From assembly GCA_045535815.1 (NCBI GenBank), contig JAZSMJ010000027.1, positions 1 through 42,900 of the forward strand: a DNA stretch of 42,900 bases, given 5' to 3'. Each line of letters begins with the position of its first letter. Position 1 is the stretch's first letter. This document shows, one piece after another, positions 24,701-33,102 of this stretch. The notes beneath the pieces were generated by a model. That model was given only the letters and a program-made list of their open reading frames with translations. It was not told the origin of the DNA and did no database searches. Origin of the DNA: JAZSMJ01 sp045535815. Its GTDB lineage: Bacteria; Bacillota; Clostridia; Oscillospirales; CAG-272. The translations under genes were made by a program, and so were the position numbers.

Positions 24701-24848
24701 TGTGACCTTCATCGGTGGCGCTGCAGACGGTGAGGTTACCGCAAGCGTGGTTACCGAAGGCGTAAAGGCAGGAGAAGAGATCTATTTCGATATATACGAC
24801 TATGCATTCAATATAACTGTAGGAAGAGTTATCGCCGGAAACGGCTGA
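21789..24848 (+). CDS. Secreted subtilisin-family (S8) protease with PA domain, 1019 aa
   Basis: Extracellular serine protease. A signal peptide (1-32, ending LSLSAFA) is followed by a short pro-domain. The catalytic triad is Asp140 (VAVIDLSFD), His212 (HGTHVAG) and Ser548 (SGTSMATP). A protease-associated domain is inserted at about 408-500 (GKIAVIERGEIPFAEKI), as in lactocepin and C5a peptidase. Fn3-like beta domains fill the C-terminal 400 residues, with SPNKDGNADTL near 820. No LPXTG sorting motif or membrane anchor is visible at the C-terminus, so it is probably released or held non-covalently. AGGAAAAG precedes the ATG. It is followed 57 bases later by a paralogue. Substrate unknown. 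Confidence 0.93.
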   Translation: MFCNRRIDKNKIFAAVLIALTLISMLSLSAFAYTSGEETEIVIVDCGDSDVQAVKDAFLSLDSKNEIIYTYKSVMNGFSAYAAADCIAEISGIPGACGVYASLSYTVCSEDGEAEAEAYDKISYADSRYSGEGRAVAVIDLSFDVNSKIFYLEPGSEVKFTEEDIETKLDGGMNVSNHFAYFDKESPYVSAKIPFAYDYDGRDTDLYTANPHGTHVAGIIGANSKGDAEGGFDGVAPMAQLILMKAGNDDSGEITDFAIMAALDDAVTLGVDVINMSFGVTAGFSSTHLTQLDYTVYLDRARAKGIEVVCAAGNDGRLGAGSNYYNKYGIDAPLASMPDYGLMNEPATYESVISVGSASSRYTAAENYITLSDGSVIFYNNAPGSTFDEDFSGKSVRYVMIPGVGVPEDYDGLYVSGKIAVIERGEIPFAEKIRNAQKKGACGVIIYNNDANETDLVNMLTDEGSIPSVFVSSRAGELLLRSYGRGDSFSVHCGELTLVDTGEDTNMSVFSSWGVSPDLELKPDVTAIGSNVWSSLTDGKYGLLSGTSMATPYISGELLVLKQYLAEKRLNDIAYQLAVSSAKPITSPGGIEYSPRWQGAGLADLEAALDAEIIVYSTKTGDCKISLGEQSAGKKATMSVTVRNITDKDVSYTVSASCTGDEYRYFGEIGEYYLTGMPRAFKEASVRIKGSATELNRYSDKFEGGAEITVPAGEYIELEFTLIPGDDEKYADIFTSGFFREGFITFTSDDGKLSAGIPYMGFVGDWGAVSIFGDGAAESFYTRYLGSKLENGLDILLGDNIFTPDDEGENIPYASISPNKDGNADTLSVFLNPLRNILRYDIVIKDRDGEEVFSYSNAFNTKLQKAYYSRTLSAIRSKYSVNFWEGADFNNSDYTLPDGRYTLTVYAYPDYHTDKPSEYTFDFLIDTEKPRIISCSSYQSGHNYSVKLKATDNNAIQAVRFYTADGEYSETVTFIGGAADGEVTASVVTEGVKAGEEIYFDIYDYAFNITVGRVIAGNG

Positions 24849-24905
24849 TCGTTTACAGCTTTCAAACTTAGTTTTGTTGCATATGTGGCGGAAAGAGAGG
24901 AAATT

Positions 24906-27900
24906 ATGAAAAGAACAACAAGAGCACTTGCGTTACTTATAACGGTTATAATGCTGTTTTCGGCAATGCCGGTATTCTCGTTTGCGCAGAATACCACGTT
25001 TATAGTAACGCTTGACGAGGGTGTTTCTCCTACGGGTGTAATTTCCGTTCTCGAAAAATATACCGATTGTGAGGCAGGGTATATCTACAGCGAGATATTC
25101 AACGGCTTTTCGCTTACCGCAAGAGAGGATGCGCTTGATCTTATAGCCTCGGTGCCCGGGGTTGTATCGGTCAGAGAGGCTGAGAGATTTACCGCTAAGG
25201 GTATGGCGCTTGACGAGGAAGATGAGATCGATCAGGCAACTGCCGAGATTGCCAAGGTTATGGGCGATCTTCGTGCCTCCGAGGATTACAGGGGCGAGGG
25301 AATGGTTGCCGCAGTTATCGACACAGGCTTTAATATGGACAGCGAGTATTTTAAGCTGACCGATAAAGAAAGCGCAAGACTTGATAAGAGTGCGGTTGAA
25401 AAGGCTGTGAAGAAGAGCGGTACCTACCTGAATGAAAAGCTTCCCTTCGTTTACGATTATACTGACAGGGATACCAACGTTACCGACATTATAATGCACG
25501 GCACCGGAGTTGCAGGCATACTTGCCGCAAACGGAGTCGGATGTGATATAGAATATTACGGAGTTGCACCCGAGGCACAGCTCGTTATAATGAAGGTGTT
25601 TGACGATGATACGAGCGACTCGAGCGAGGAGATAATCCTTGCCGCTCTTGAGGATGCTCTCAAGCTGGGTGCAGACGTTATAAACCTCAGCATAGGAATG
25701 AGAGCAGGCAACGATAACGGCACGCCCTTGTGTGACGGAATAGAAGCCGTGCTGGACAGAATATACCAAAGCGGAACACTCGTCGTATGCTCTGCCGGAA
25801 ATGAGGGTGAGATGGGTGAGCTCAGTCTGTACGATACCTATTTCGGTATAGACACATCGTATACGGCTTATCCTGATATAGGAACTTTAAGCACGCCTGC
25901 AACCGTACCCTCTACGCTTGCCGCAGCAAGTATTCAGAGCGGAATTTATCCAGAGGTGTTTTTCAGACTCTCGGACGGCACCCGTATAAGATATACCGAC
26001 AGCGCATATTCGTTCTCGGGTAAATATTTCGGCGTTGAGCTTGACGGAAAAACGCTTGAATACGTATGCGTTGACGGACTTGGCGCTAAAGAGGATTACG
26101 AGGGCATAGACGCCAAGGGCAAGGTAGCTCTTATAAAAAGAGGTGTGATATCCTTTGCCGAAAAGCTTACGAATGCAGCCGAAAACGGAGCAGTGGCGGC
26201 TATAGTTTACAATAACGCTTACGAAGAGGGATACAAGGTCAATATGGATATGACCGGTGTTGAGATCCCTGCCGTATTTATAGGTCTTGACGACGGTCTT
26301 GCCATGGTAGAGGCCAAGGACAAAAAAATTACCGTAAACGCATTTGATTACGGAGTTTTTGATGACGGTGAATCGGGTGGCATCAGCAGCTTTTCGTCTG
26401 TCGGTACAACTCCCGAGCTTGGACTTAAGCCTGAGATATCGGCATCGGGCGAGAGCATTATGGTTATAGATTCCGACGGTGAGTTTTCCTATCAGTCGGG
26501 AACGTCTATGTCTGCTCCGAGGGTTGCAGGTCTGGCGCTTCTTACAATGCAGATGCTCAGAGAGACAAGAGAGGGTGCAGATCACGGCAAAAAGCTTGAC
26601 TCAGATGCGGCTTACGTAAAGAATCTTCTTATGAATTCAGCAAAGCCTATGACCGATGAAAACGGCGTTGAATATTCGCCGAGAAGGCAGGGTGCAGGCG
26701 TGGCTTCGCTTGACAGAGCGCTTGACGCAACGATTATGATGACCGGTGAGGACGGCTATGCCAAGGCAGAGCTTGGGGATGACCTCAAGAACACTTTGAA
26801 CATCAGACTCAATCTTAAGAATATAACCGATAAAAAGCAGACCTACAAGCTTTCAACGTCCGCTTTGATAGACGGATACGTATCGTATTATGTATCTGAG
26901 GACGGAACTATAACTATTGAAGAAACGCAAAATGCAGAGCAGACTCCATACTTCTTTACAGGAAGCTCGATAGCGCTTGAAAAGGCAAAGATAAGCATTT
27001 CTTCTTCAAAAGCGGAGATGAATCTTAATTCCGATAAATTTAAGGAGGGCGCAGAGCTTACACTTAACGCAGGGGAGGAAAAGCAGATATTCGTAAAGGT
27101 AACGCTCAGCTCGAGCGAGATGAAAAAGCACGAGGCGGCGTTTGAAAACGGATATTTCGTGGAAGGCTTCATATACGCTCAAACGGATGACGGCGCAGCG
27201 TCAAGCATACCCTATATGGGATTTTGCGGTGATTGGGAATCCCTTCCGATATTTGACTATCTGATGTCAGATGAGTCGGGATATACGCTTTACGAGGAAA
27301 ATCTTCTTTATACCGATATCGATCCGAATTATTTCGGCACGGATCATTTCCTTCTCGGAATGAATATCAATGCTACGCTTGAGGATGAGATGATAAGCAT
27401 CTACCCCGAAAGACTTGCCTTCTCACCGAACAACGACGGCAACGGCGATAATCTCTATATGGTGTTTACCCTTCTCAGAAACGCTAAGGATCTTACCTAC
27501 TACGTAAAGGATAGCGAAGGAAATATAATATACCGTGGAGATAGCTACGATTTCGTTAGCAAGAGCTGTCCTGCGGAGCAGGTAATAGAAGCCTACAATC
27601 TTCCCTTATGGGACGGAAGTGACGGTAAAAACACAAGCTTCGTTTATCCTGACGGAGAATACACCGCCGTGCTTGAGGCAACACCTTACGCAGGCAAGGA
27701 AAAGCAGACTGTGACGGTAGACTTCAATATCGACACAAAGCCCGCAAGGCTTGAGAGCGCTGAGCTTATTCAGGAGGACGGAAAGGATATCTTAAGAGTT
27801 ACCGTATCGGATGACGGATATCTTATGTACGCCTTCCTTTACAGCAAAAAATACGATTTCGTTACGGGCGAATACGGCGAGATAAACTCCACGGAGGATG

Positions 27901-28040
27901 CAGAGCGTGGCGGAAGCTATACTGCGGACTTTGACATCACCGGATGCGAGGAGCGATATATCTATATCGATGCCTGCGATTACGCATACAATAAAACCGT
28001 TTTGAGAGTCGACCTTAAAAAGCTTGGATATGGCAAATAA
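24906..28040 (+). CDS. Second secreted S8 protease, paralogue, 1044 aa
   Basis: Same architecture as its upstream neighbour: signal peptide (1-27, ending FSFA), pro-domain, S8 catalytic domain with Asp139 (AAVIDTGF), His198 and Ser534 (SGTSMSAP), a PA insertion (GKVALIKRGVISFAEKL) and Fn3-like tail with SPNNDGNGDNL. The motif around the catalytic His is HGTGVAG, with Gly replacing the second His; the catalytic first His is kept. The start is taken as ATG 24906 after GAGAGG, not 24885. No terminator separates it from the first protease, so they are probably one transcript. Divergence between the two proteins is considerable, so the duplication is old. No wall anchor is seen. Confidence 0.92.
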   Translation: MKRTTRALALLITVIMLFSAMPVFSFAQNTTFIVTLDEGVSPTGVISVLEKYTDCEAGYIYSEIFNGFSLTAREDALDLIASVPGVVSVREAERFTAKGMALDEEDEIDQATAEIAKVMGDLRASEDYRGEGMVAAVIDTGFNMDSEYFKLTDKESARLDKSAVEKAVKKSGTYLNEKLPFVYDYTDRDTNVTDIIMHGTGVAGILAANGVGCDIEYYGVAPEAQLVIMKVFDDDTSDSSEEIILAALEDALKLGADVINLSIGMRAGNDNGTPLCDGIEAVLDRIYQSGTLVVCSAGNEGEMGELSLYDTYFGIDTSYTAYPDIGTLSTPATVPSTLAAASIQSGIYPEVFFRLSDGTRIRYTDSAYSFSGKYFGVELDGKTLEYVCVDGLGAKEDYEGIDAKGKVALIKRGVISFAEKLTNAAENGAVAAIVYNNAYEEGYKVNMDMTGVEIPAVFIGLDDGLAMVEAKDKKITVNAFDYGVFDDGESGGISSFSSVGTTPELGLKPEISASGESIMVIDSDGEFSYQSGTSMSAPRVAGLALLTMQMLRETREGADHGKKLDSDAAYVKNLLMNSAKPMTDENGVEYSPRRQGAGVASLDRALDATIMMTGEDGYAKAELGDDLKNTLNIRLNLKNITDKKQTYKLSTSALIDGYVSYYVSEDGTITIEETQNAEQTPYFFTGSSIALEKAKISISSSKAEMNLNSDKFKEGAELTLNAGEEKQIFVKVTLSSSEMKKHEAAFENGYFVEGFIYAQTDDGAASSIPYMGFCGDWESLPIFDYLMSDESGYTLYEENLLYTDIDPNYFGTDHFLLGMNINATLEDEMISIYPERLAFSPNNDGNGDNLYMVFTLLRNAKDLTYYVKDSEGNIIYRGDSYDFVSKSCPAEQVIEAYNLPLWDGSDGKNTSFVYPDGEYTAVLEATPYAGKEKQTVTVDFNIDTKPARLESAELIQEDGKDILRVTVSDDGYLMYAFLYSKKYDFVTGEYGEINSTEDAERGGSYTADFDITGCEERYIYIDACDYAYNKTVLRVDLKKLGYGK

Positions 28041-28061
28041 AATAAAGGTTTGGATAAAAAT

Positions 28062-28634
28062 ATGAATTACCGTAAAAACGAAGATGAGCAGGAGCTGTCT
28101 GCCAAGGAATGGGAGCAGATAAAGAAAAAAGAGCGTGAAAAGGCCTTCTATCTGAGATTGCTTTACATAACGAGAGCAGGTACCGTAGCGGCGCTCTATG
28201 CCGCAATAACCTTTTTAACGTCAAGCATGTCCTTCACGCAGGGGCAGCTAAGAATTGCGGATGCGCTCTGCGTTCTGCCGTTCTTTATGCCTGAGGCAGT
28301 GCCGGGTCTGTTTATAGGCTGTCTTGCCGCAAACTTTATGTCGCCGTACGGTGCGATAGATATAATATTCGGCAGCCTTGCAACGCTTTTGGCGGCCTTC
28401 CTTGCCTCAAAGATAAAGCGTAAATGGATAGTTCCGGCGCCTACCGTATTTATAAATGCTGTGGTGATCGGTACTATAATAACTGCAGGCGGAGAGGCGT
28501 TTACCTTTGAAGCCTTCAGATATAACTTCCTTTCGATGATAGTCAGCGGGATAATATCCTGCTATATGATAGGCATGCCGCTTATGTTCATATATTCACG
28601 CTGGAACAAGCATAATACAAAAGTAAATCTTTGA
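28062..28634 (+). CDS. queT: QueT-type queuosine-precursor transporter S component, 190 aa
   Basis: A membrane substrate-binding protein of the energy-coupling-factor type. After a charged N-terminal tail (about 1-35), five or six hydrophobic segments follow, with the QueT signature QLRIADALCVLPFFMPEAVPGLFIGCLAAN and DIIFGSLATLLAA. It should take up preQ1/preQ0 with a shared ECF module encoded elsewhere. No preQ1 riboswitch fits in the 21 bases upstream, unlike many queT genes. The ATG lies 13 bases after AAAGG; a TTG at 28050 is too close to that site. It begins a run of tightly spaced small genes, after the protease pair. Confidence 0.85.
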   Translation: MNYRKNEDEQELSAKEWEQIKKKEREKAFYLRLLYITRAGTVAALYAAITFLTSSMSFTQGQLRIADALCVLPFFMPEAVPGLFIGCLAANFMSPYGAIDIIFGSLATLLAAFLASKIKRKWIVPAPTVFINAVVIGTIITAGGEAFTFEAFRYNFLSMIVSGIISCYMIGMPLMFIYSRWNKHNTKVNL

Positions 28635-28649
28635 TCAGGAGTTAAAACT

Positions 28650-29138
28650 ATGGAAAGAGTCAGCAAAAAGAATTATTATCTTGATATCGCACAGACCGTT
28701 GCAGAAAGAAGCACCTGCCTTCGCAGATGCTACGGTGCTATAATAGTCAAAAACGACGTTATAGTTGCTACGGGCTATAACGGAGCGCCCAGAGGCAGAG
28801 AAAACTGCAGCGATCTCAAATTCTGCATGAGGGAAAGACTCAACATCCCGAGGGGCGAGCGCTACGAAATGTGCCGTGCCGTACACGCAGAGGCTAACGC
28901 AATAATTGCCGCTCCCCGTGAACAGATGCTTGATTCCGATCTTTATATTGTCTGCATCGATCCTGAAACGAGAGAATGCGTTGCAGGGATGAACAGCTGC
29001 AGTATGTGCAAGCGTATGATAATCAACGCAGGCATAAAAAACGTTATTATAAGAGACGATGCGCAAAGCTACAGAAAAATACCGGTTGAGGATTGGGTCA
29101 GAAATGACGACAGCCTTACCGGACAGATGGGGTATTGA
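28650..29138 (+). CDS. dCMP deaminase (ComEB-like), 162 aa
   Basis: Zinc enzyme of the cytidine deaminase fold that makes dUMP for thymidylate synthesis. Zinc ligands are His and catalytic Glu in VHAEANAI and two Cys in CSMCKRMI. The N-terminal RSTCLRRCYGAIIVKND and the ATGYNGAPRG loop are characteristic of deoxycytidylate deaminases. Full length. AGGAG is 7 bases ahead of the ATG, 15 bases after queT. Co-transcribed with queT and the phosphatase gene by spacing. Confidence 0.92.
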   Translation: MERVSKKNYYLDIAQTVAERSTCLRRCYGAIIVKNDVIVATGYNGAPRGRENCSDLKFCMRERLNIPRGERYEMCRAVHAEANAIIAAPREQMLDSDLYIVCIDPETRECVAGMNSCSMCKRMIINAGIKNVIIRDDAQSYRKIPVEDWVRNDDSLTGQMGY

Positions 29139-29144
29139 TATATA

Positions 29145-29642
29145 ATGTCAGCCGCTGTTTTAAATAATACGCAAGACGATGTTGAAGAGGTGGCTTCTGC
29201 CTACAGAAGCAAGCCCGTCAAGATATGCTTCGTTTGTACGGGGAATACCTGCCGAAGTCCTATGGCGGCGGCGGTGGTAAACTCGAGGAGCAGGGAAACG
29301 GGTATGTATGCAGTGTCGGCAGGGCTGTGCGCAAATGAGGGCGAGCCTATATCGGCGAATGCCGTTTCTGCGCTTGAGGCGGCAGGGATACTGTCCGAGG
29401 GAGATAACAGATATAAGCTCCATACCGCCCGTCAGATAACGAAAGAGACGGTTGAGAGCTGCGATCTCGTTATCGGTATAACCGTGCGTCATGCAATGGC
29501 TCTTATAGGAGCCTTCCCCGAATATGCAAAGAGAATAACGGCGATGCAGTCAGATATAAGCGACCCCTTCGGCGGTACGGTCGATGACTACAAGCGCTGT
29601 CTTGCGGATATTCAAAAGGCGCTTGAGGGGACTTTTATATGA
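29145..29642 (+). CDS. Low-molecular-weight protein-tyrosine/arginine phosphatase, 165 aa
   Basis: The P-loop CTGNTCRSP (C-x5-R-S) at about residues 30-38 is the catalytic signature, and the late Asp-Pro in SDISDPFGG supplies the general acid. Bacterial relatives dephosphorylate tyrosine or arginine residues (YwlE type). There is an N-terminal extension of about 24 residues before the first strand, with only a weak ribosome-binding site, so a later start is possible. Six bases after the deaminase stop; its stop overlaps the rimI ATG (ATGA), implying translational coupling. Confidence 0.9.
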   Translation: MSAAVLNNTQDDVEEVASAYRSKPVKICFVCTGNTCRSPMAAAVVNSRSRETGMYAVSAGLCANEGEPISANAVSALEAAGILSEGDNRYKLHTARQITKETVESCDLVIGITVRHAMALIGAFPEYAKRITAMQSDISDPFGGTVDDYKRCLADIQKALEGTFI

Positions 29643-30103
29643 GAGAAGATATAAAGATAGTGCCCTATCGTAACTGCCATATAAAGCAGGCTTACGAGGC
29701 AGAGCAGATATGCTTTTCAAATCCCTGGACCTTAGGCGATTTTGAGGACGTTATGTGTAACGAGGCAACCGTGTTCTTTACTGCTGTGGACTGCTCCTAT
29801 ACTGATGAAGACAAGGTCGCAGGGTACGTCGGAATGTACAGAGTGCTTGACGAGGGGCAGATATTGAATATTGCCGTCCTTCCGCAGTACAGAAAAATGG
29901 GTGTAGGCAGTGCGTTGCTTGAGAAAATTATAGAATTTTCAAGGGGGAACGGCATCACCTTTCTTACGCTTGAGGTAAGAGAGAGCAATACCGCCGCCCG
30001 TGCTTTGTATGAAAAATTCGGCTTTTATCAGGTGGGCATCCGCCGTGATTACTACACCGCACCCAAGGAAAACGCCATACTTATGAATATGGATATAAAA
30101 TAG
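29639..30103 (+). CDS. rimI: Ribosomal-protein alanine N-acetyltransferase, 154 aa
   Basis: GNAT acetyltransferase. The acetyl-CoA loop QYRKMGVGSALLEKI (about residues 83-97) and the C-terminal NTAARALYEKFGFYQVG are classic RimI features, as is the AEQICFSNPW start. It acetylates the N-terminal Ala of ribosomal protein bS18 in known cases. It overlaps the phosphatase stop by four bases and precedes tsaD by 14. In many Firmicutes the order is tsaE-tsaB-rimI-tsaD; here tsaE and tsaB are not adjacent. Confidence 0.92.
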   Translation: MREDIKIVPYRNCHIKQAYEAEQICFSNPWTLGDFEDVMCNEATVFFTAVDCSYTDEDKVAGYVGMYRVLDEGQILNIAVLPQYRKMGVGSALLEKIIEFSRGNGITFLTLEVRESNTAARALYEKFGFYQVGIRRDYYTAPKENAILMNMDIK

Positions 30104-30117
30104 AAAAAGGTATAAAA

Positions 30118-31119
30118 ATGATCATACTCGGAATAGAAAGCTCATGCGATGAGACCGCTGCGGCGGTCGTTGAGATGGGCGAAGAATGCAGAATATTATC
30201 AAGCAAGGTAGCGTCCCAGATAGAAACGCACAAGCTGTACGGCGGAGTCGTTCCCGAGATAGCAAGCCGTGCGCATACGGAGGCGATATCATCGCTTACC
30301 TATGAGGCGCTTGAGGAGGCAGGGCTCAGCCTTTCAGATATAGATTTGATCGGAGTAACGGCAACGCCGGGACTGATAGGGGCACTTCTGGTTGGCGTAA
30401 ACTTTGCCAAGGGACTTGCTTTTTCAAGCGGTAAGCCCTTGGTTGCGGTAAACCACATAAGAGGGCATATTGCCGCCAATTATTTTACACCGAGCGAAAT
30501 ACCGCTCGAGCCGCCCTTCTTTGCGCTGGTAGCCTCGGGCGGTCACACGTCGCTTATAAACGTAAAAAGCCGAACCGAGTTTGAAACGGTTGGCAGAACA
30601 CGTGACGATGCAATGGGCGAGGCCTTCGATAAGGTCGCAAGGGTAATGGGTATGCCCTATCCCGGAGGCGCAGAAATAGATGAGGCGGCAAAAAAAGGCG
30701 ATCCTAAGGCAGTAAAGTTTCCCGAAGCTGCAATACACGACGAAACGCTTGATTTCTCCTTCAGCGGTCTGAAAACGGCTGTAATAAACCATCTTCACCG
30801 CCTTGAAATGAAGGGTGAGGCTTATATAAAGGAAGACATAGCCGCTTCGTTTACGGCATCCGTCGTCAGCTCAGTTCTGAAAAAGCTCGGTCAAGCGCAC
30901 GACAGATACGGATTTGATAAGCTTGTGATTGCAGGAGGCTGCAGTGCAAACTCGCATCTCAGAGCGGCTGCCGAGAGCTTTTGCAGTAAGCGTGGCATAA
31001 CTCTTTCAATGCCTCATAAGAGCTTGTGCGGCGATAACGGAGCAATGATAGCCGCCCAGGCGTATTATGAATATCTTGCAGGGAATATATCGGATACGAC
31101 ACTCAACGCTCATCCGTGA
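30118..31119 (+). CDS. tsaD: tRNA threonylcarbamoyladenosine transferase subunit TsaD, 333 aa
   Basis: Makes the t6A37 modification of ANN-reading tRNAs with TsaB and TsaE. Begins ILGIESSCDETAAAVV. The metal site HIRGH is at about residues 111-115, followed by LVASGGHTSL. The motif AFDKVARVMGMPYPGG and the late VIAGGCSAN and CGDNGAMIA are all conserved, and the length is normal. An ATG with AAAAGG upstream is used. Last gene of the queT-to-tsaD run; a weak hairpin follows the stop, then 770 gene-free bases. Confidence 0.96.
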   Translation: MIILGIESSCDETAAAVVEMGEECRILSSKVASQIETHKLYGGVVPEIASRAHTEAISSLTYEALEEAGLSLSDIDLIGVTATPGLIGALLVGVNFAKGLAFSSGKPLVAVNHIRGHIAANYFTPSEIPLEPPFFALVASGGHTSLINVKSRTEFETVGRTRDDAMGEAFDKVARVMGMPYPGGAEIDEAAKKGDPKAVKFPEAAIHDETLDFSFSGLKTAVINHLHRLEMKGEAYIKEDIAASFTASVVSSVLKKLGQAHDRYGFDKLVIAGGCSANSHLRAAAESFCSKRGITLSMPHKSLCGDNGAMIAAQAYYEYLAGNISDTTLNAHP

Positions 31120-31891
31120 TTCTTGCGGATGGTGGAAGAAAAGGTCGGAAAAACAGGTAAATTATATTTACCAAGCGCATTATATCGAAGTTTGCACCTT
31201 CATTGAATGTTTTGCCAAAAAATGAATATAAATTGTATAAATTATTTCGTAATTTTTAGAAAACTTTTTTGACAGTTTATCTTACATTTAAATGATAAAA
31301 GACGGATAACCATTGTATTATAAGGCTTTTTCGGCTTTTGTGAATTTGATGGAAATATGACGAAACAGTAGAAAAAGACAAACGGCGGTTTGCCATGGAC
31401 AAGTTCATAATTGAATGAAAAACAAGGCAGAAAGTAACATTTCACAGATTTTGAGTTTTCCACATTTACCACACATCTCTGTGGAAAAGTCGCCAAAAAG
31501 CCGAAAACAAGGTATGGACAACATTTTTTTTTGATTGGGAGCTGTGGATAACTCTGTGGAAAGTGTGGAGTAATTGCCATTTACTCGCATTATGGTAAAG
31601 CGATGATGTTGAAAACCAAATATCTTACAGCAATGCGCACTTATTGTATTTGCAATAAAAACCGCATCTGAAAGCCCCAAAGAAAGAATTATTTTGAAAC
31701 AAATCATTTTTTGCTATCAGATATACCGTCCAAGAGCTTTTTGATTCAAAAAAACGGCTGTTTAAAGGGACTTTTTGGTGATTGCACAAGGCTGAGGTCG
31801 GTTTTAGGATTTCTGCTTTTTGCAGCAGAATTTGTCAAGCGTAGAGAAATAAATTAAATTTACATAAAAAAATAACAAGGAGTCAGAAAAA
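31120..31891. other. Gene-free stretch with DnaA boxes and AT-rich flanks
   Basis: These 772 bases contain no supported gene; minus-strand frames at 31242-31580 and 31405-31707 have no ribosome-binding site or recognisable sequence. The left part is AT-rich (31224-31275). The centre has a DnaA-box cluster (31456-31572). ATGGACAA occurs twice (31395 and 31514 area). A TTCTGC/GCAGAA hairpin lies near 31812. The last 60 bases are the leader of the isocitrate dehydrogenase gene. Confidence 0.65.
31456..31572. promoter_or_regulatory. Cluster of DnaA boxes
   Basis: Three exact matches to the DnaA consensus TTWTNCACA are present: TTTTCCACA at 31456-31464 (plus), TGTGGAAAA at 31480-31488 (minus-strand box) and TGTGGATAA at 31543-31551 (minus-strand box, equal to the strongest site TTATCCACA). 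One-mismatch sites lie at 31465-31473 and 31555-31563, the former directly abutting the first box. An origin of replication or a DnaA-binding control site are the two readings. Confidence 0.7.
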
Positions 31892-33067
31892 ATGAACAAC
31901 AAGTATGAAAATGAAATAAGATCGGCAGTCGAAAAGTTTGAGGCACTGCTTTGCGGACAGCTCGAAAGAGTAGAGCGTATAAATGCTGCCCCCGAGGCAG
32001 TTGATTATGCAAAGCTTGATAAAATAAAGATAGGCATCTGCGGCGGTGACGGCATAGGCCCGATAATCACCGATGCTGCACAGAAGGTCCTTGAATATCT
32101 TCTTGCTGACGACGTTTCGGCAGGCCGTGTTGAGTTCAAGGTAATAGAAGGACTTACTATAGAGAACAGAGTTGCGCACAACAAGGCTATTCCCGATGAC
32201 GTGCTTGAGGAGCTCAAGGCGTGCAACGTTATACTCAAGGGCCCGACAACTACCCCCAGAGCAGGGGATCCGTGGCCGAATATTGAGAGCGCAAACGTTG
32301 CAATGAGAAAGGAGCTCGACCTTTTTGCAAACGTCCGTCCCGTAAAGGTTCCCGAAAAGGGAATAGACTGGACCTTCTTCAGAGAAAACACAGAGGGTAG
32401 CTATGCAGTCGGAAGCCAGGGAATACACGTAACGGACGATCTTGCCGTTGACTTCTGCATCACCACTACCGAGGGTACCGAAAGACTTGCAAGACTTGCA
32501 TTTGAATATGCAAAGAATAACGGCAAGGATCACGTTTCTATAGTTACCAAGGCAAACGTTATAAAGACTACAGACGGTAAGTTCCTCAATCTTTGCGAGA
32601 ATATGGCAAAGGAATATCCCGATATCCGCACAGACGAATGGTTTATAGATATAATGACTGCAAAGCTTGTTGACGAGAAGAGACGCACAGACTTTAAGGT
32701 AATGATACTTCCCAATCTTTACGGTGATATAATAACCGACGAGGCGGCAGAATTCCAGGGTGGCGTAGGTACTGCAGGCTCTGCCAATATCGGTAAGAGA
32801 TACGCTATGTTTGAGGCTATTCACGGCTCTGCACCCAGAATGATGAAGGAGGGCAGAGGTATTTACGCCGATCCCTGCTCAATGCTCAGAGCAACCGTAA
32901 TGCTTCTTTCACACATAGGAAAGCAGGACAAGGCAGACAGACTTGAGCGTGCTCTTGATTTCTGTATGTTTGAGGATAAGAAATACGTTATCACCGGAAG
33001 AGATACCGGTGCGACCTGTGAGCAGTTTGCTCAGTACGTAATGGAGACCATAAAGGCTCAGGCGTAA
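31892..33067 (+). CDS. NAD(P)-dependent isocitrate dehydrogenase family protein, 391 aa
   Basis: A member of the isocitrate/isopropylmalate dehydrogenase family. It starts with a 45-residue helical extension, then IGICGGDGIGPIITDAA. Substrate-binding residues appear in LKGPTTTPRAGDPWPNIESANVAMRKEL. FRENTEGSYAVGSQG and LPNLYGDIITDEAAEFQGG supply the metal-binding aspartates, and EAIHGSAPRM binds the coenzyme. The serine-bearing isocitrate pocket (NIESANVAMR) favours isocitrate over isopropylmalate, and no leu genes are nearby. It would supply 2-oxoglutarate, for example for glutamate and the downstream arg genes; that link is inference. GGAG is 9 bases before the ATG. Rex follows 35 bases after its stop. 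Confidence 0.88.
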   Translation: MNNKYENEIRSAVEKFEALLCGQLERVERINAAPEAVDYAKLDKIKIGICGGDGIGPIITDAAQKVLEYLLADDVSAGRVEFKVIEGLTIENRVAHNKAIPDDVLEELKACNVILKGPTTTPRAGDPWPNIESANVAMRKELDLFANVRPVKVPEKGIDWTFFRENTEGSYAVGSQGIHVTDDLAVDFCITTTEGTERLARLAFEYAKNNGKDHVSIVTKANVIKTTDGKFLNLCENMAKEYPDIRTDEWFIDIMTAKLVDEKRRTDFKVMILPNLYGDIITDEAAEFQGGVGTAGSANIGKRYAMFEAIHGSAPRMMKEGRGIYADPCSMLRATVMLLSHIGKQDKADRLERALDFCMFEDKKYVITGRDTGATCEQFAQYVMETIKAQA

Positions 33068-33102
33068 ATATATAGGATAATTATTTGAGGAGGTGTACCC
33101 TT

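Noticed and set aside
21858..26585. Minus-strand frames of 146 to 278 residues opposite the two proteases
   Set aside because: They are shadows of conserved, codon-biased protease genes and resemble no protein.
28041..28061. A preQ1 riboswitch before the queT-type gene
   Set aside because: Only 21 bases separate it from the protease stop, too short for any known preQ1 aptamer.
31242..31707. Minus-strand frames of 112 and 100 residues across the DnaA boxes
   Set aside because: No ribosome-binding site, composition like non-coding DNA, and they overlap the DnaA-box cluster.
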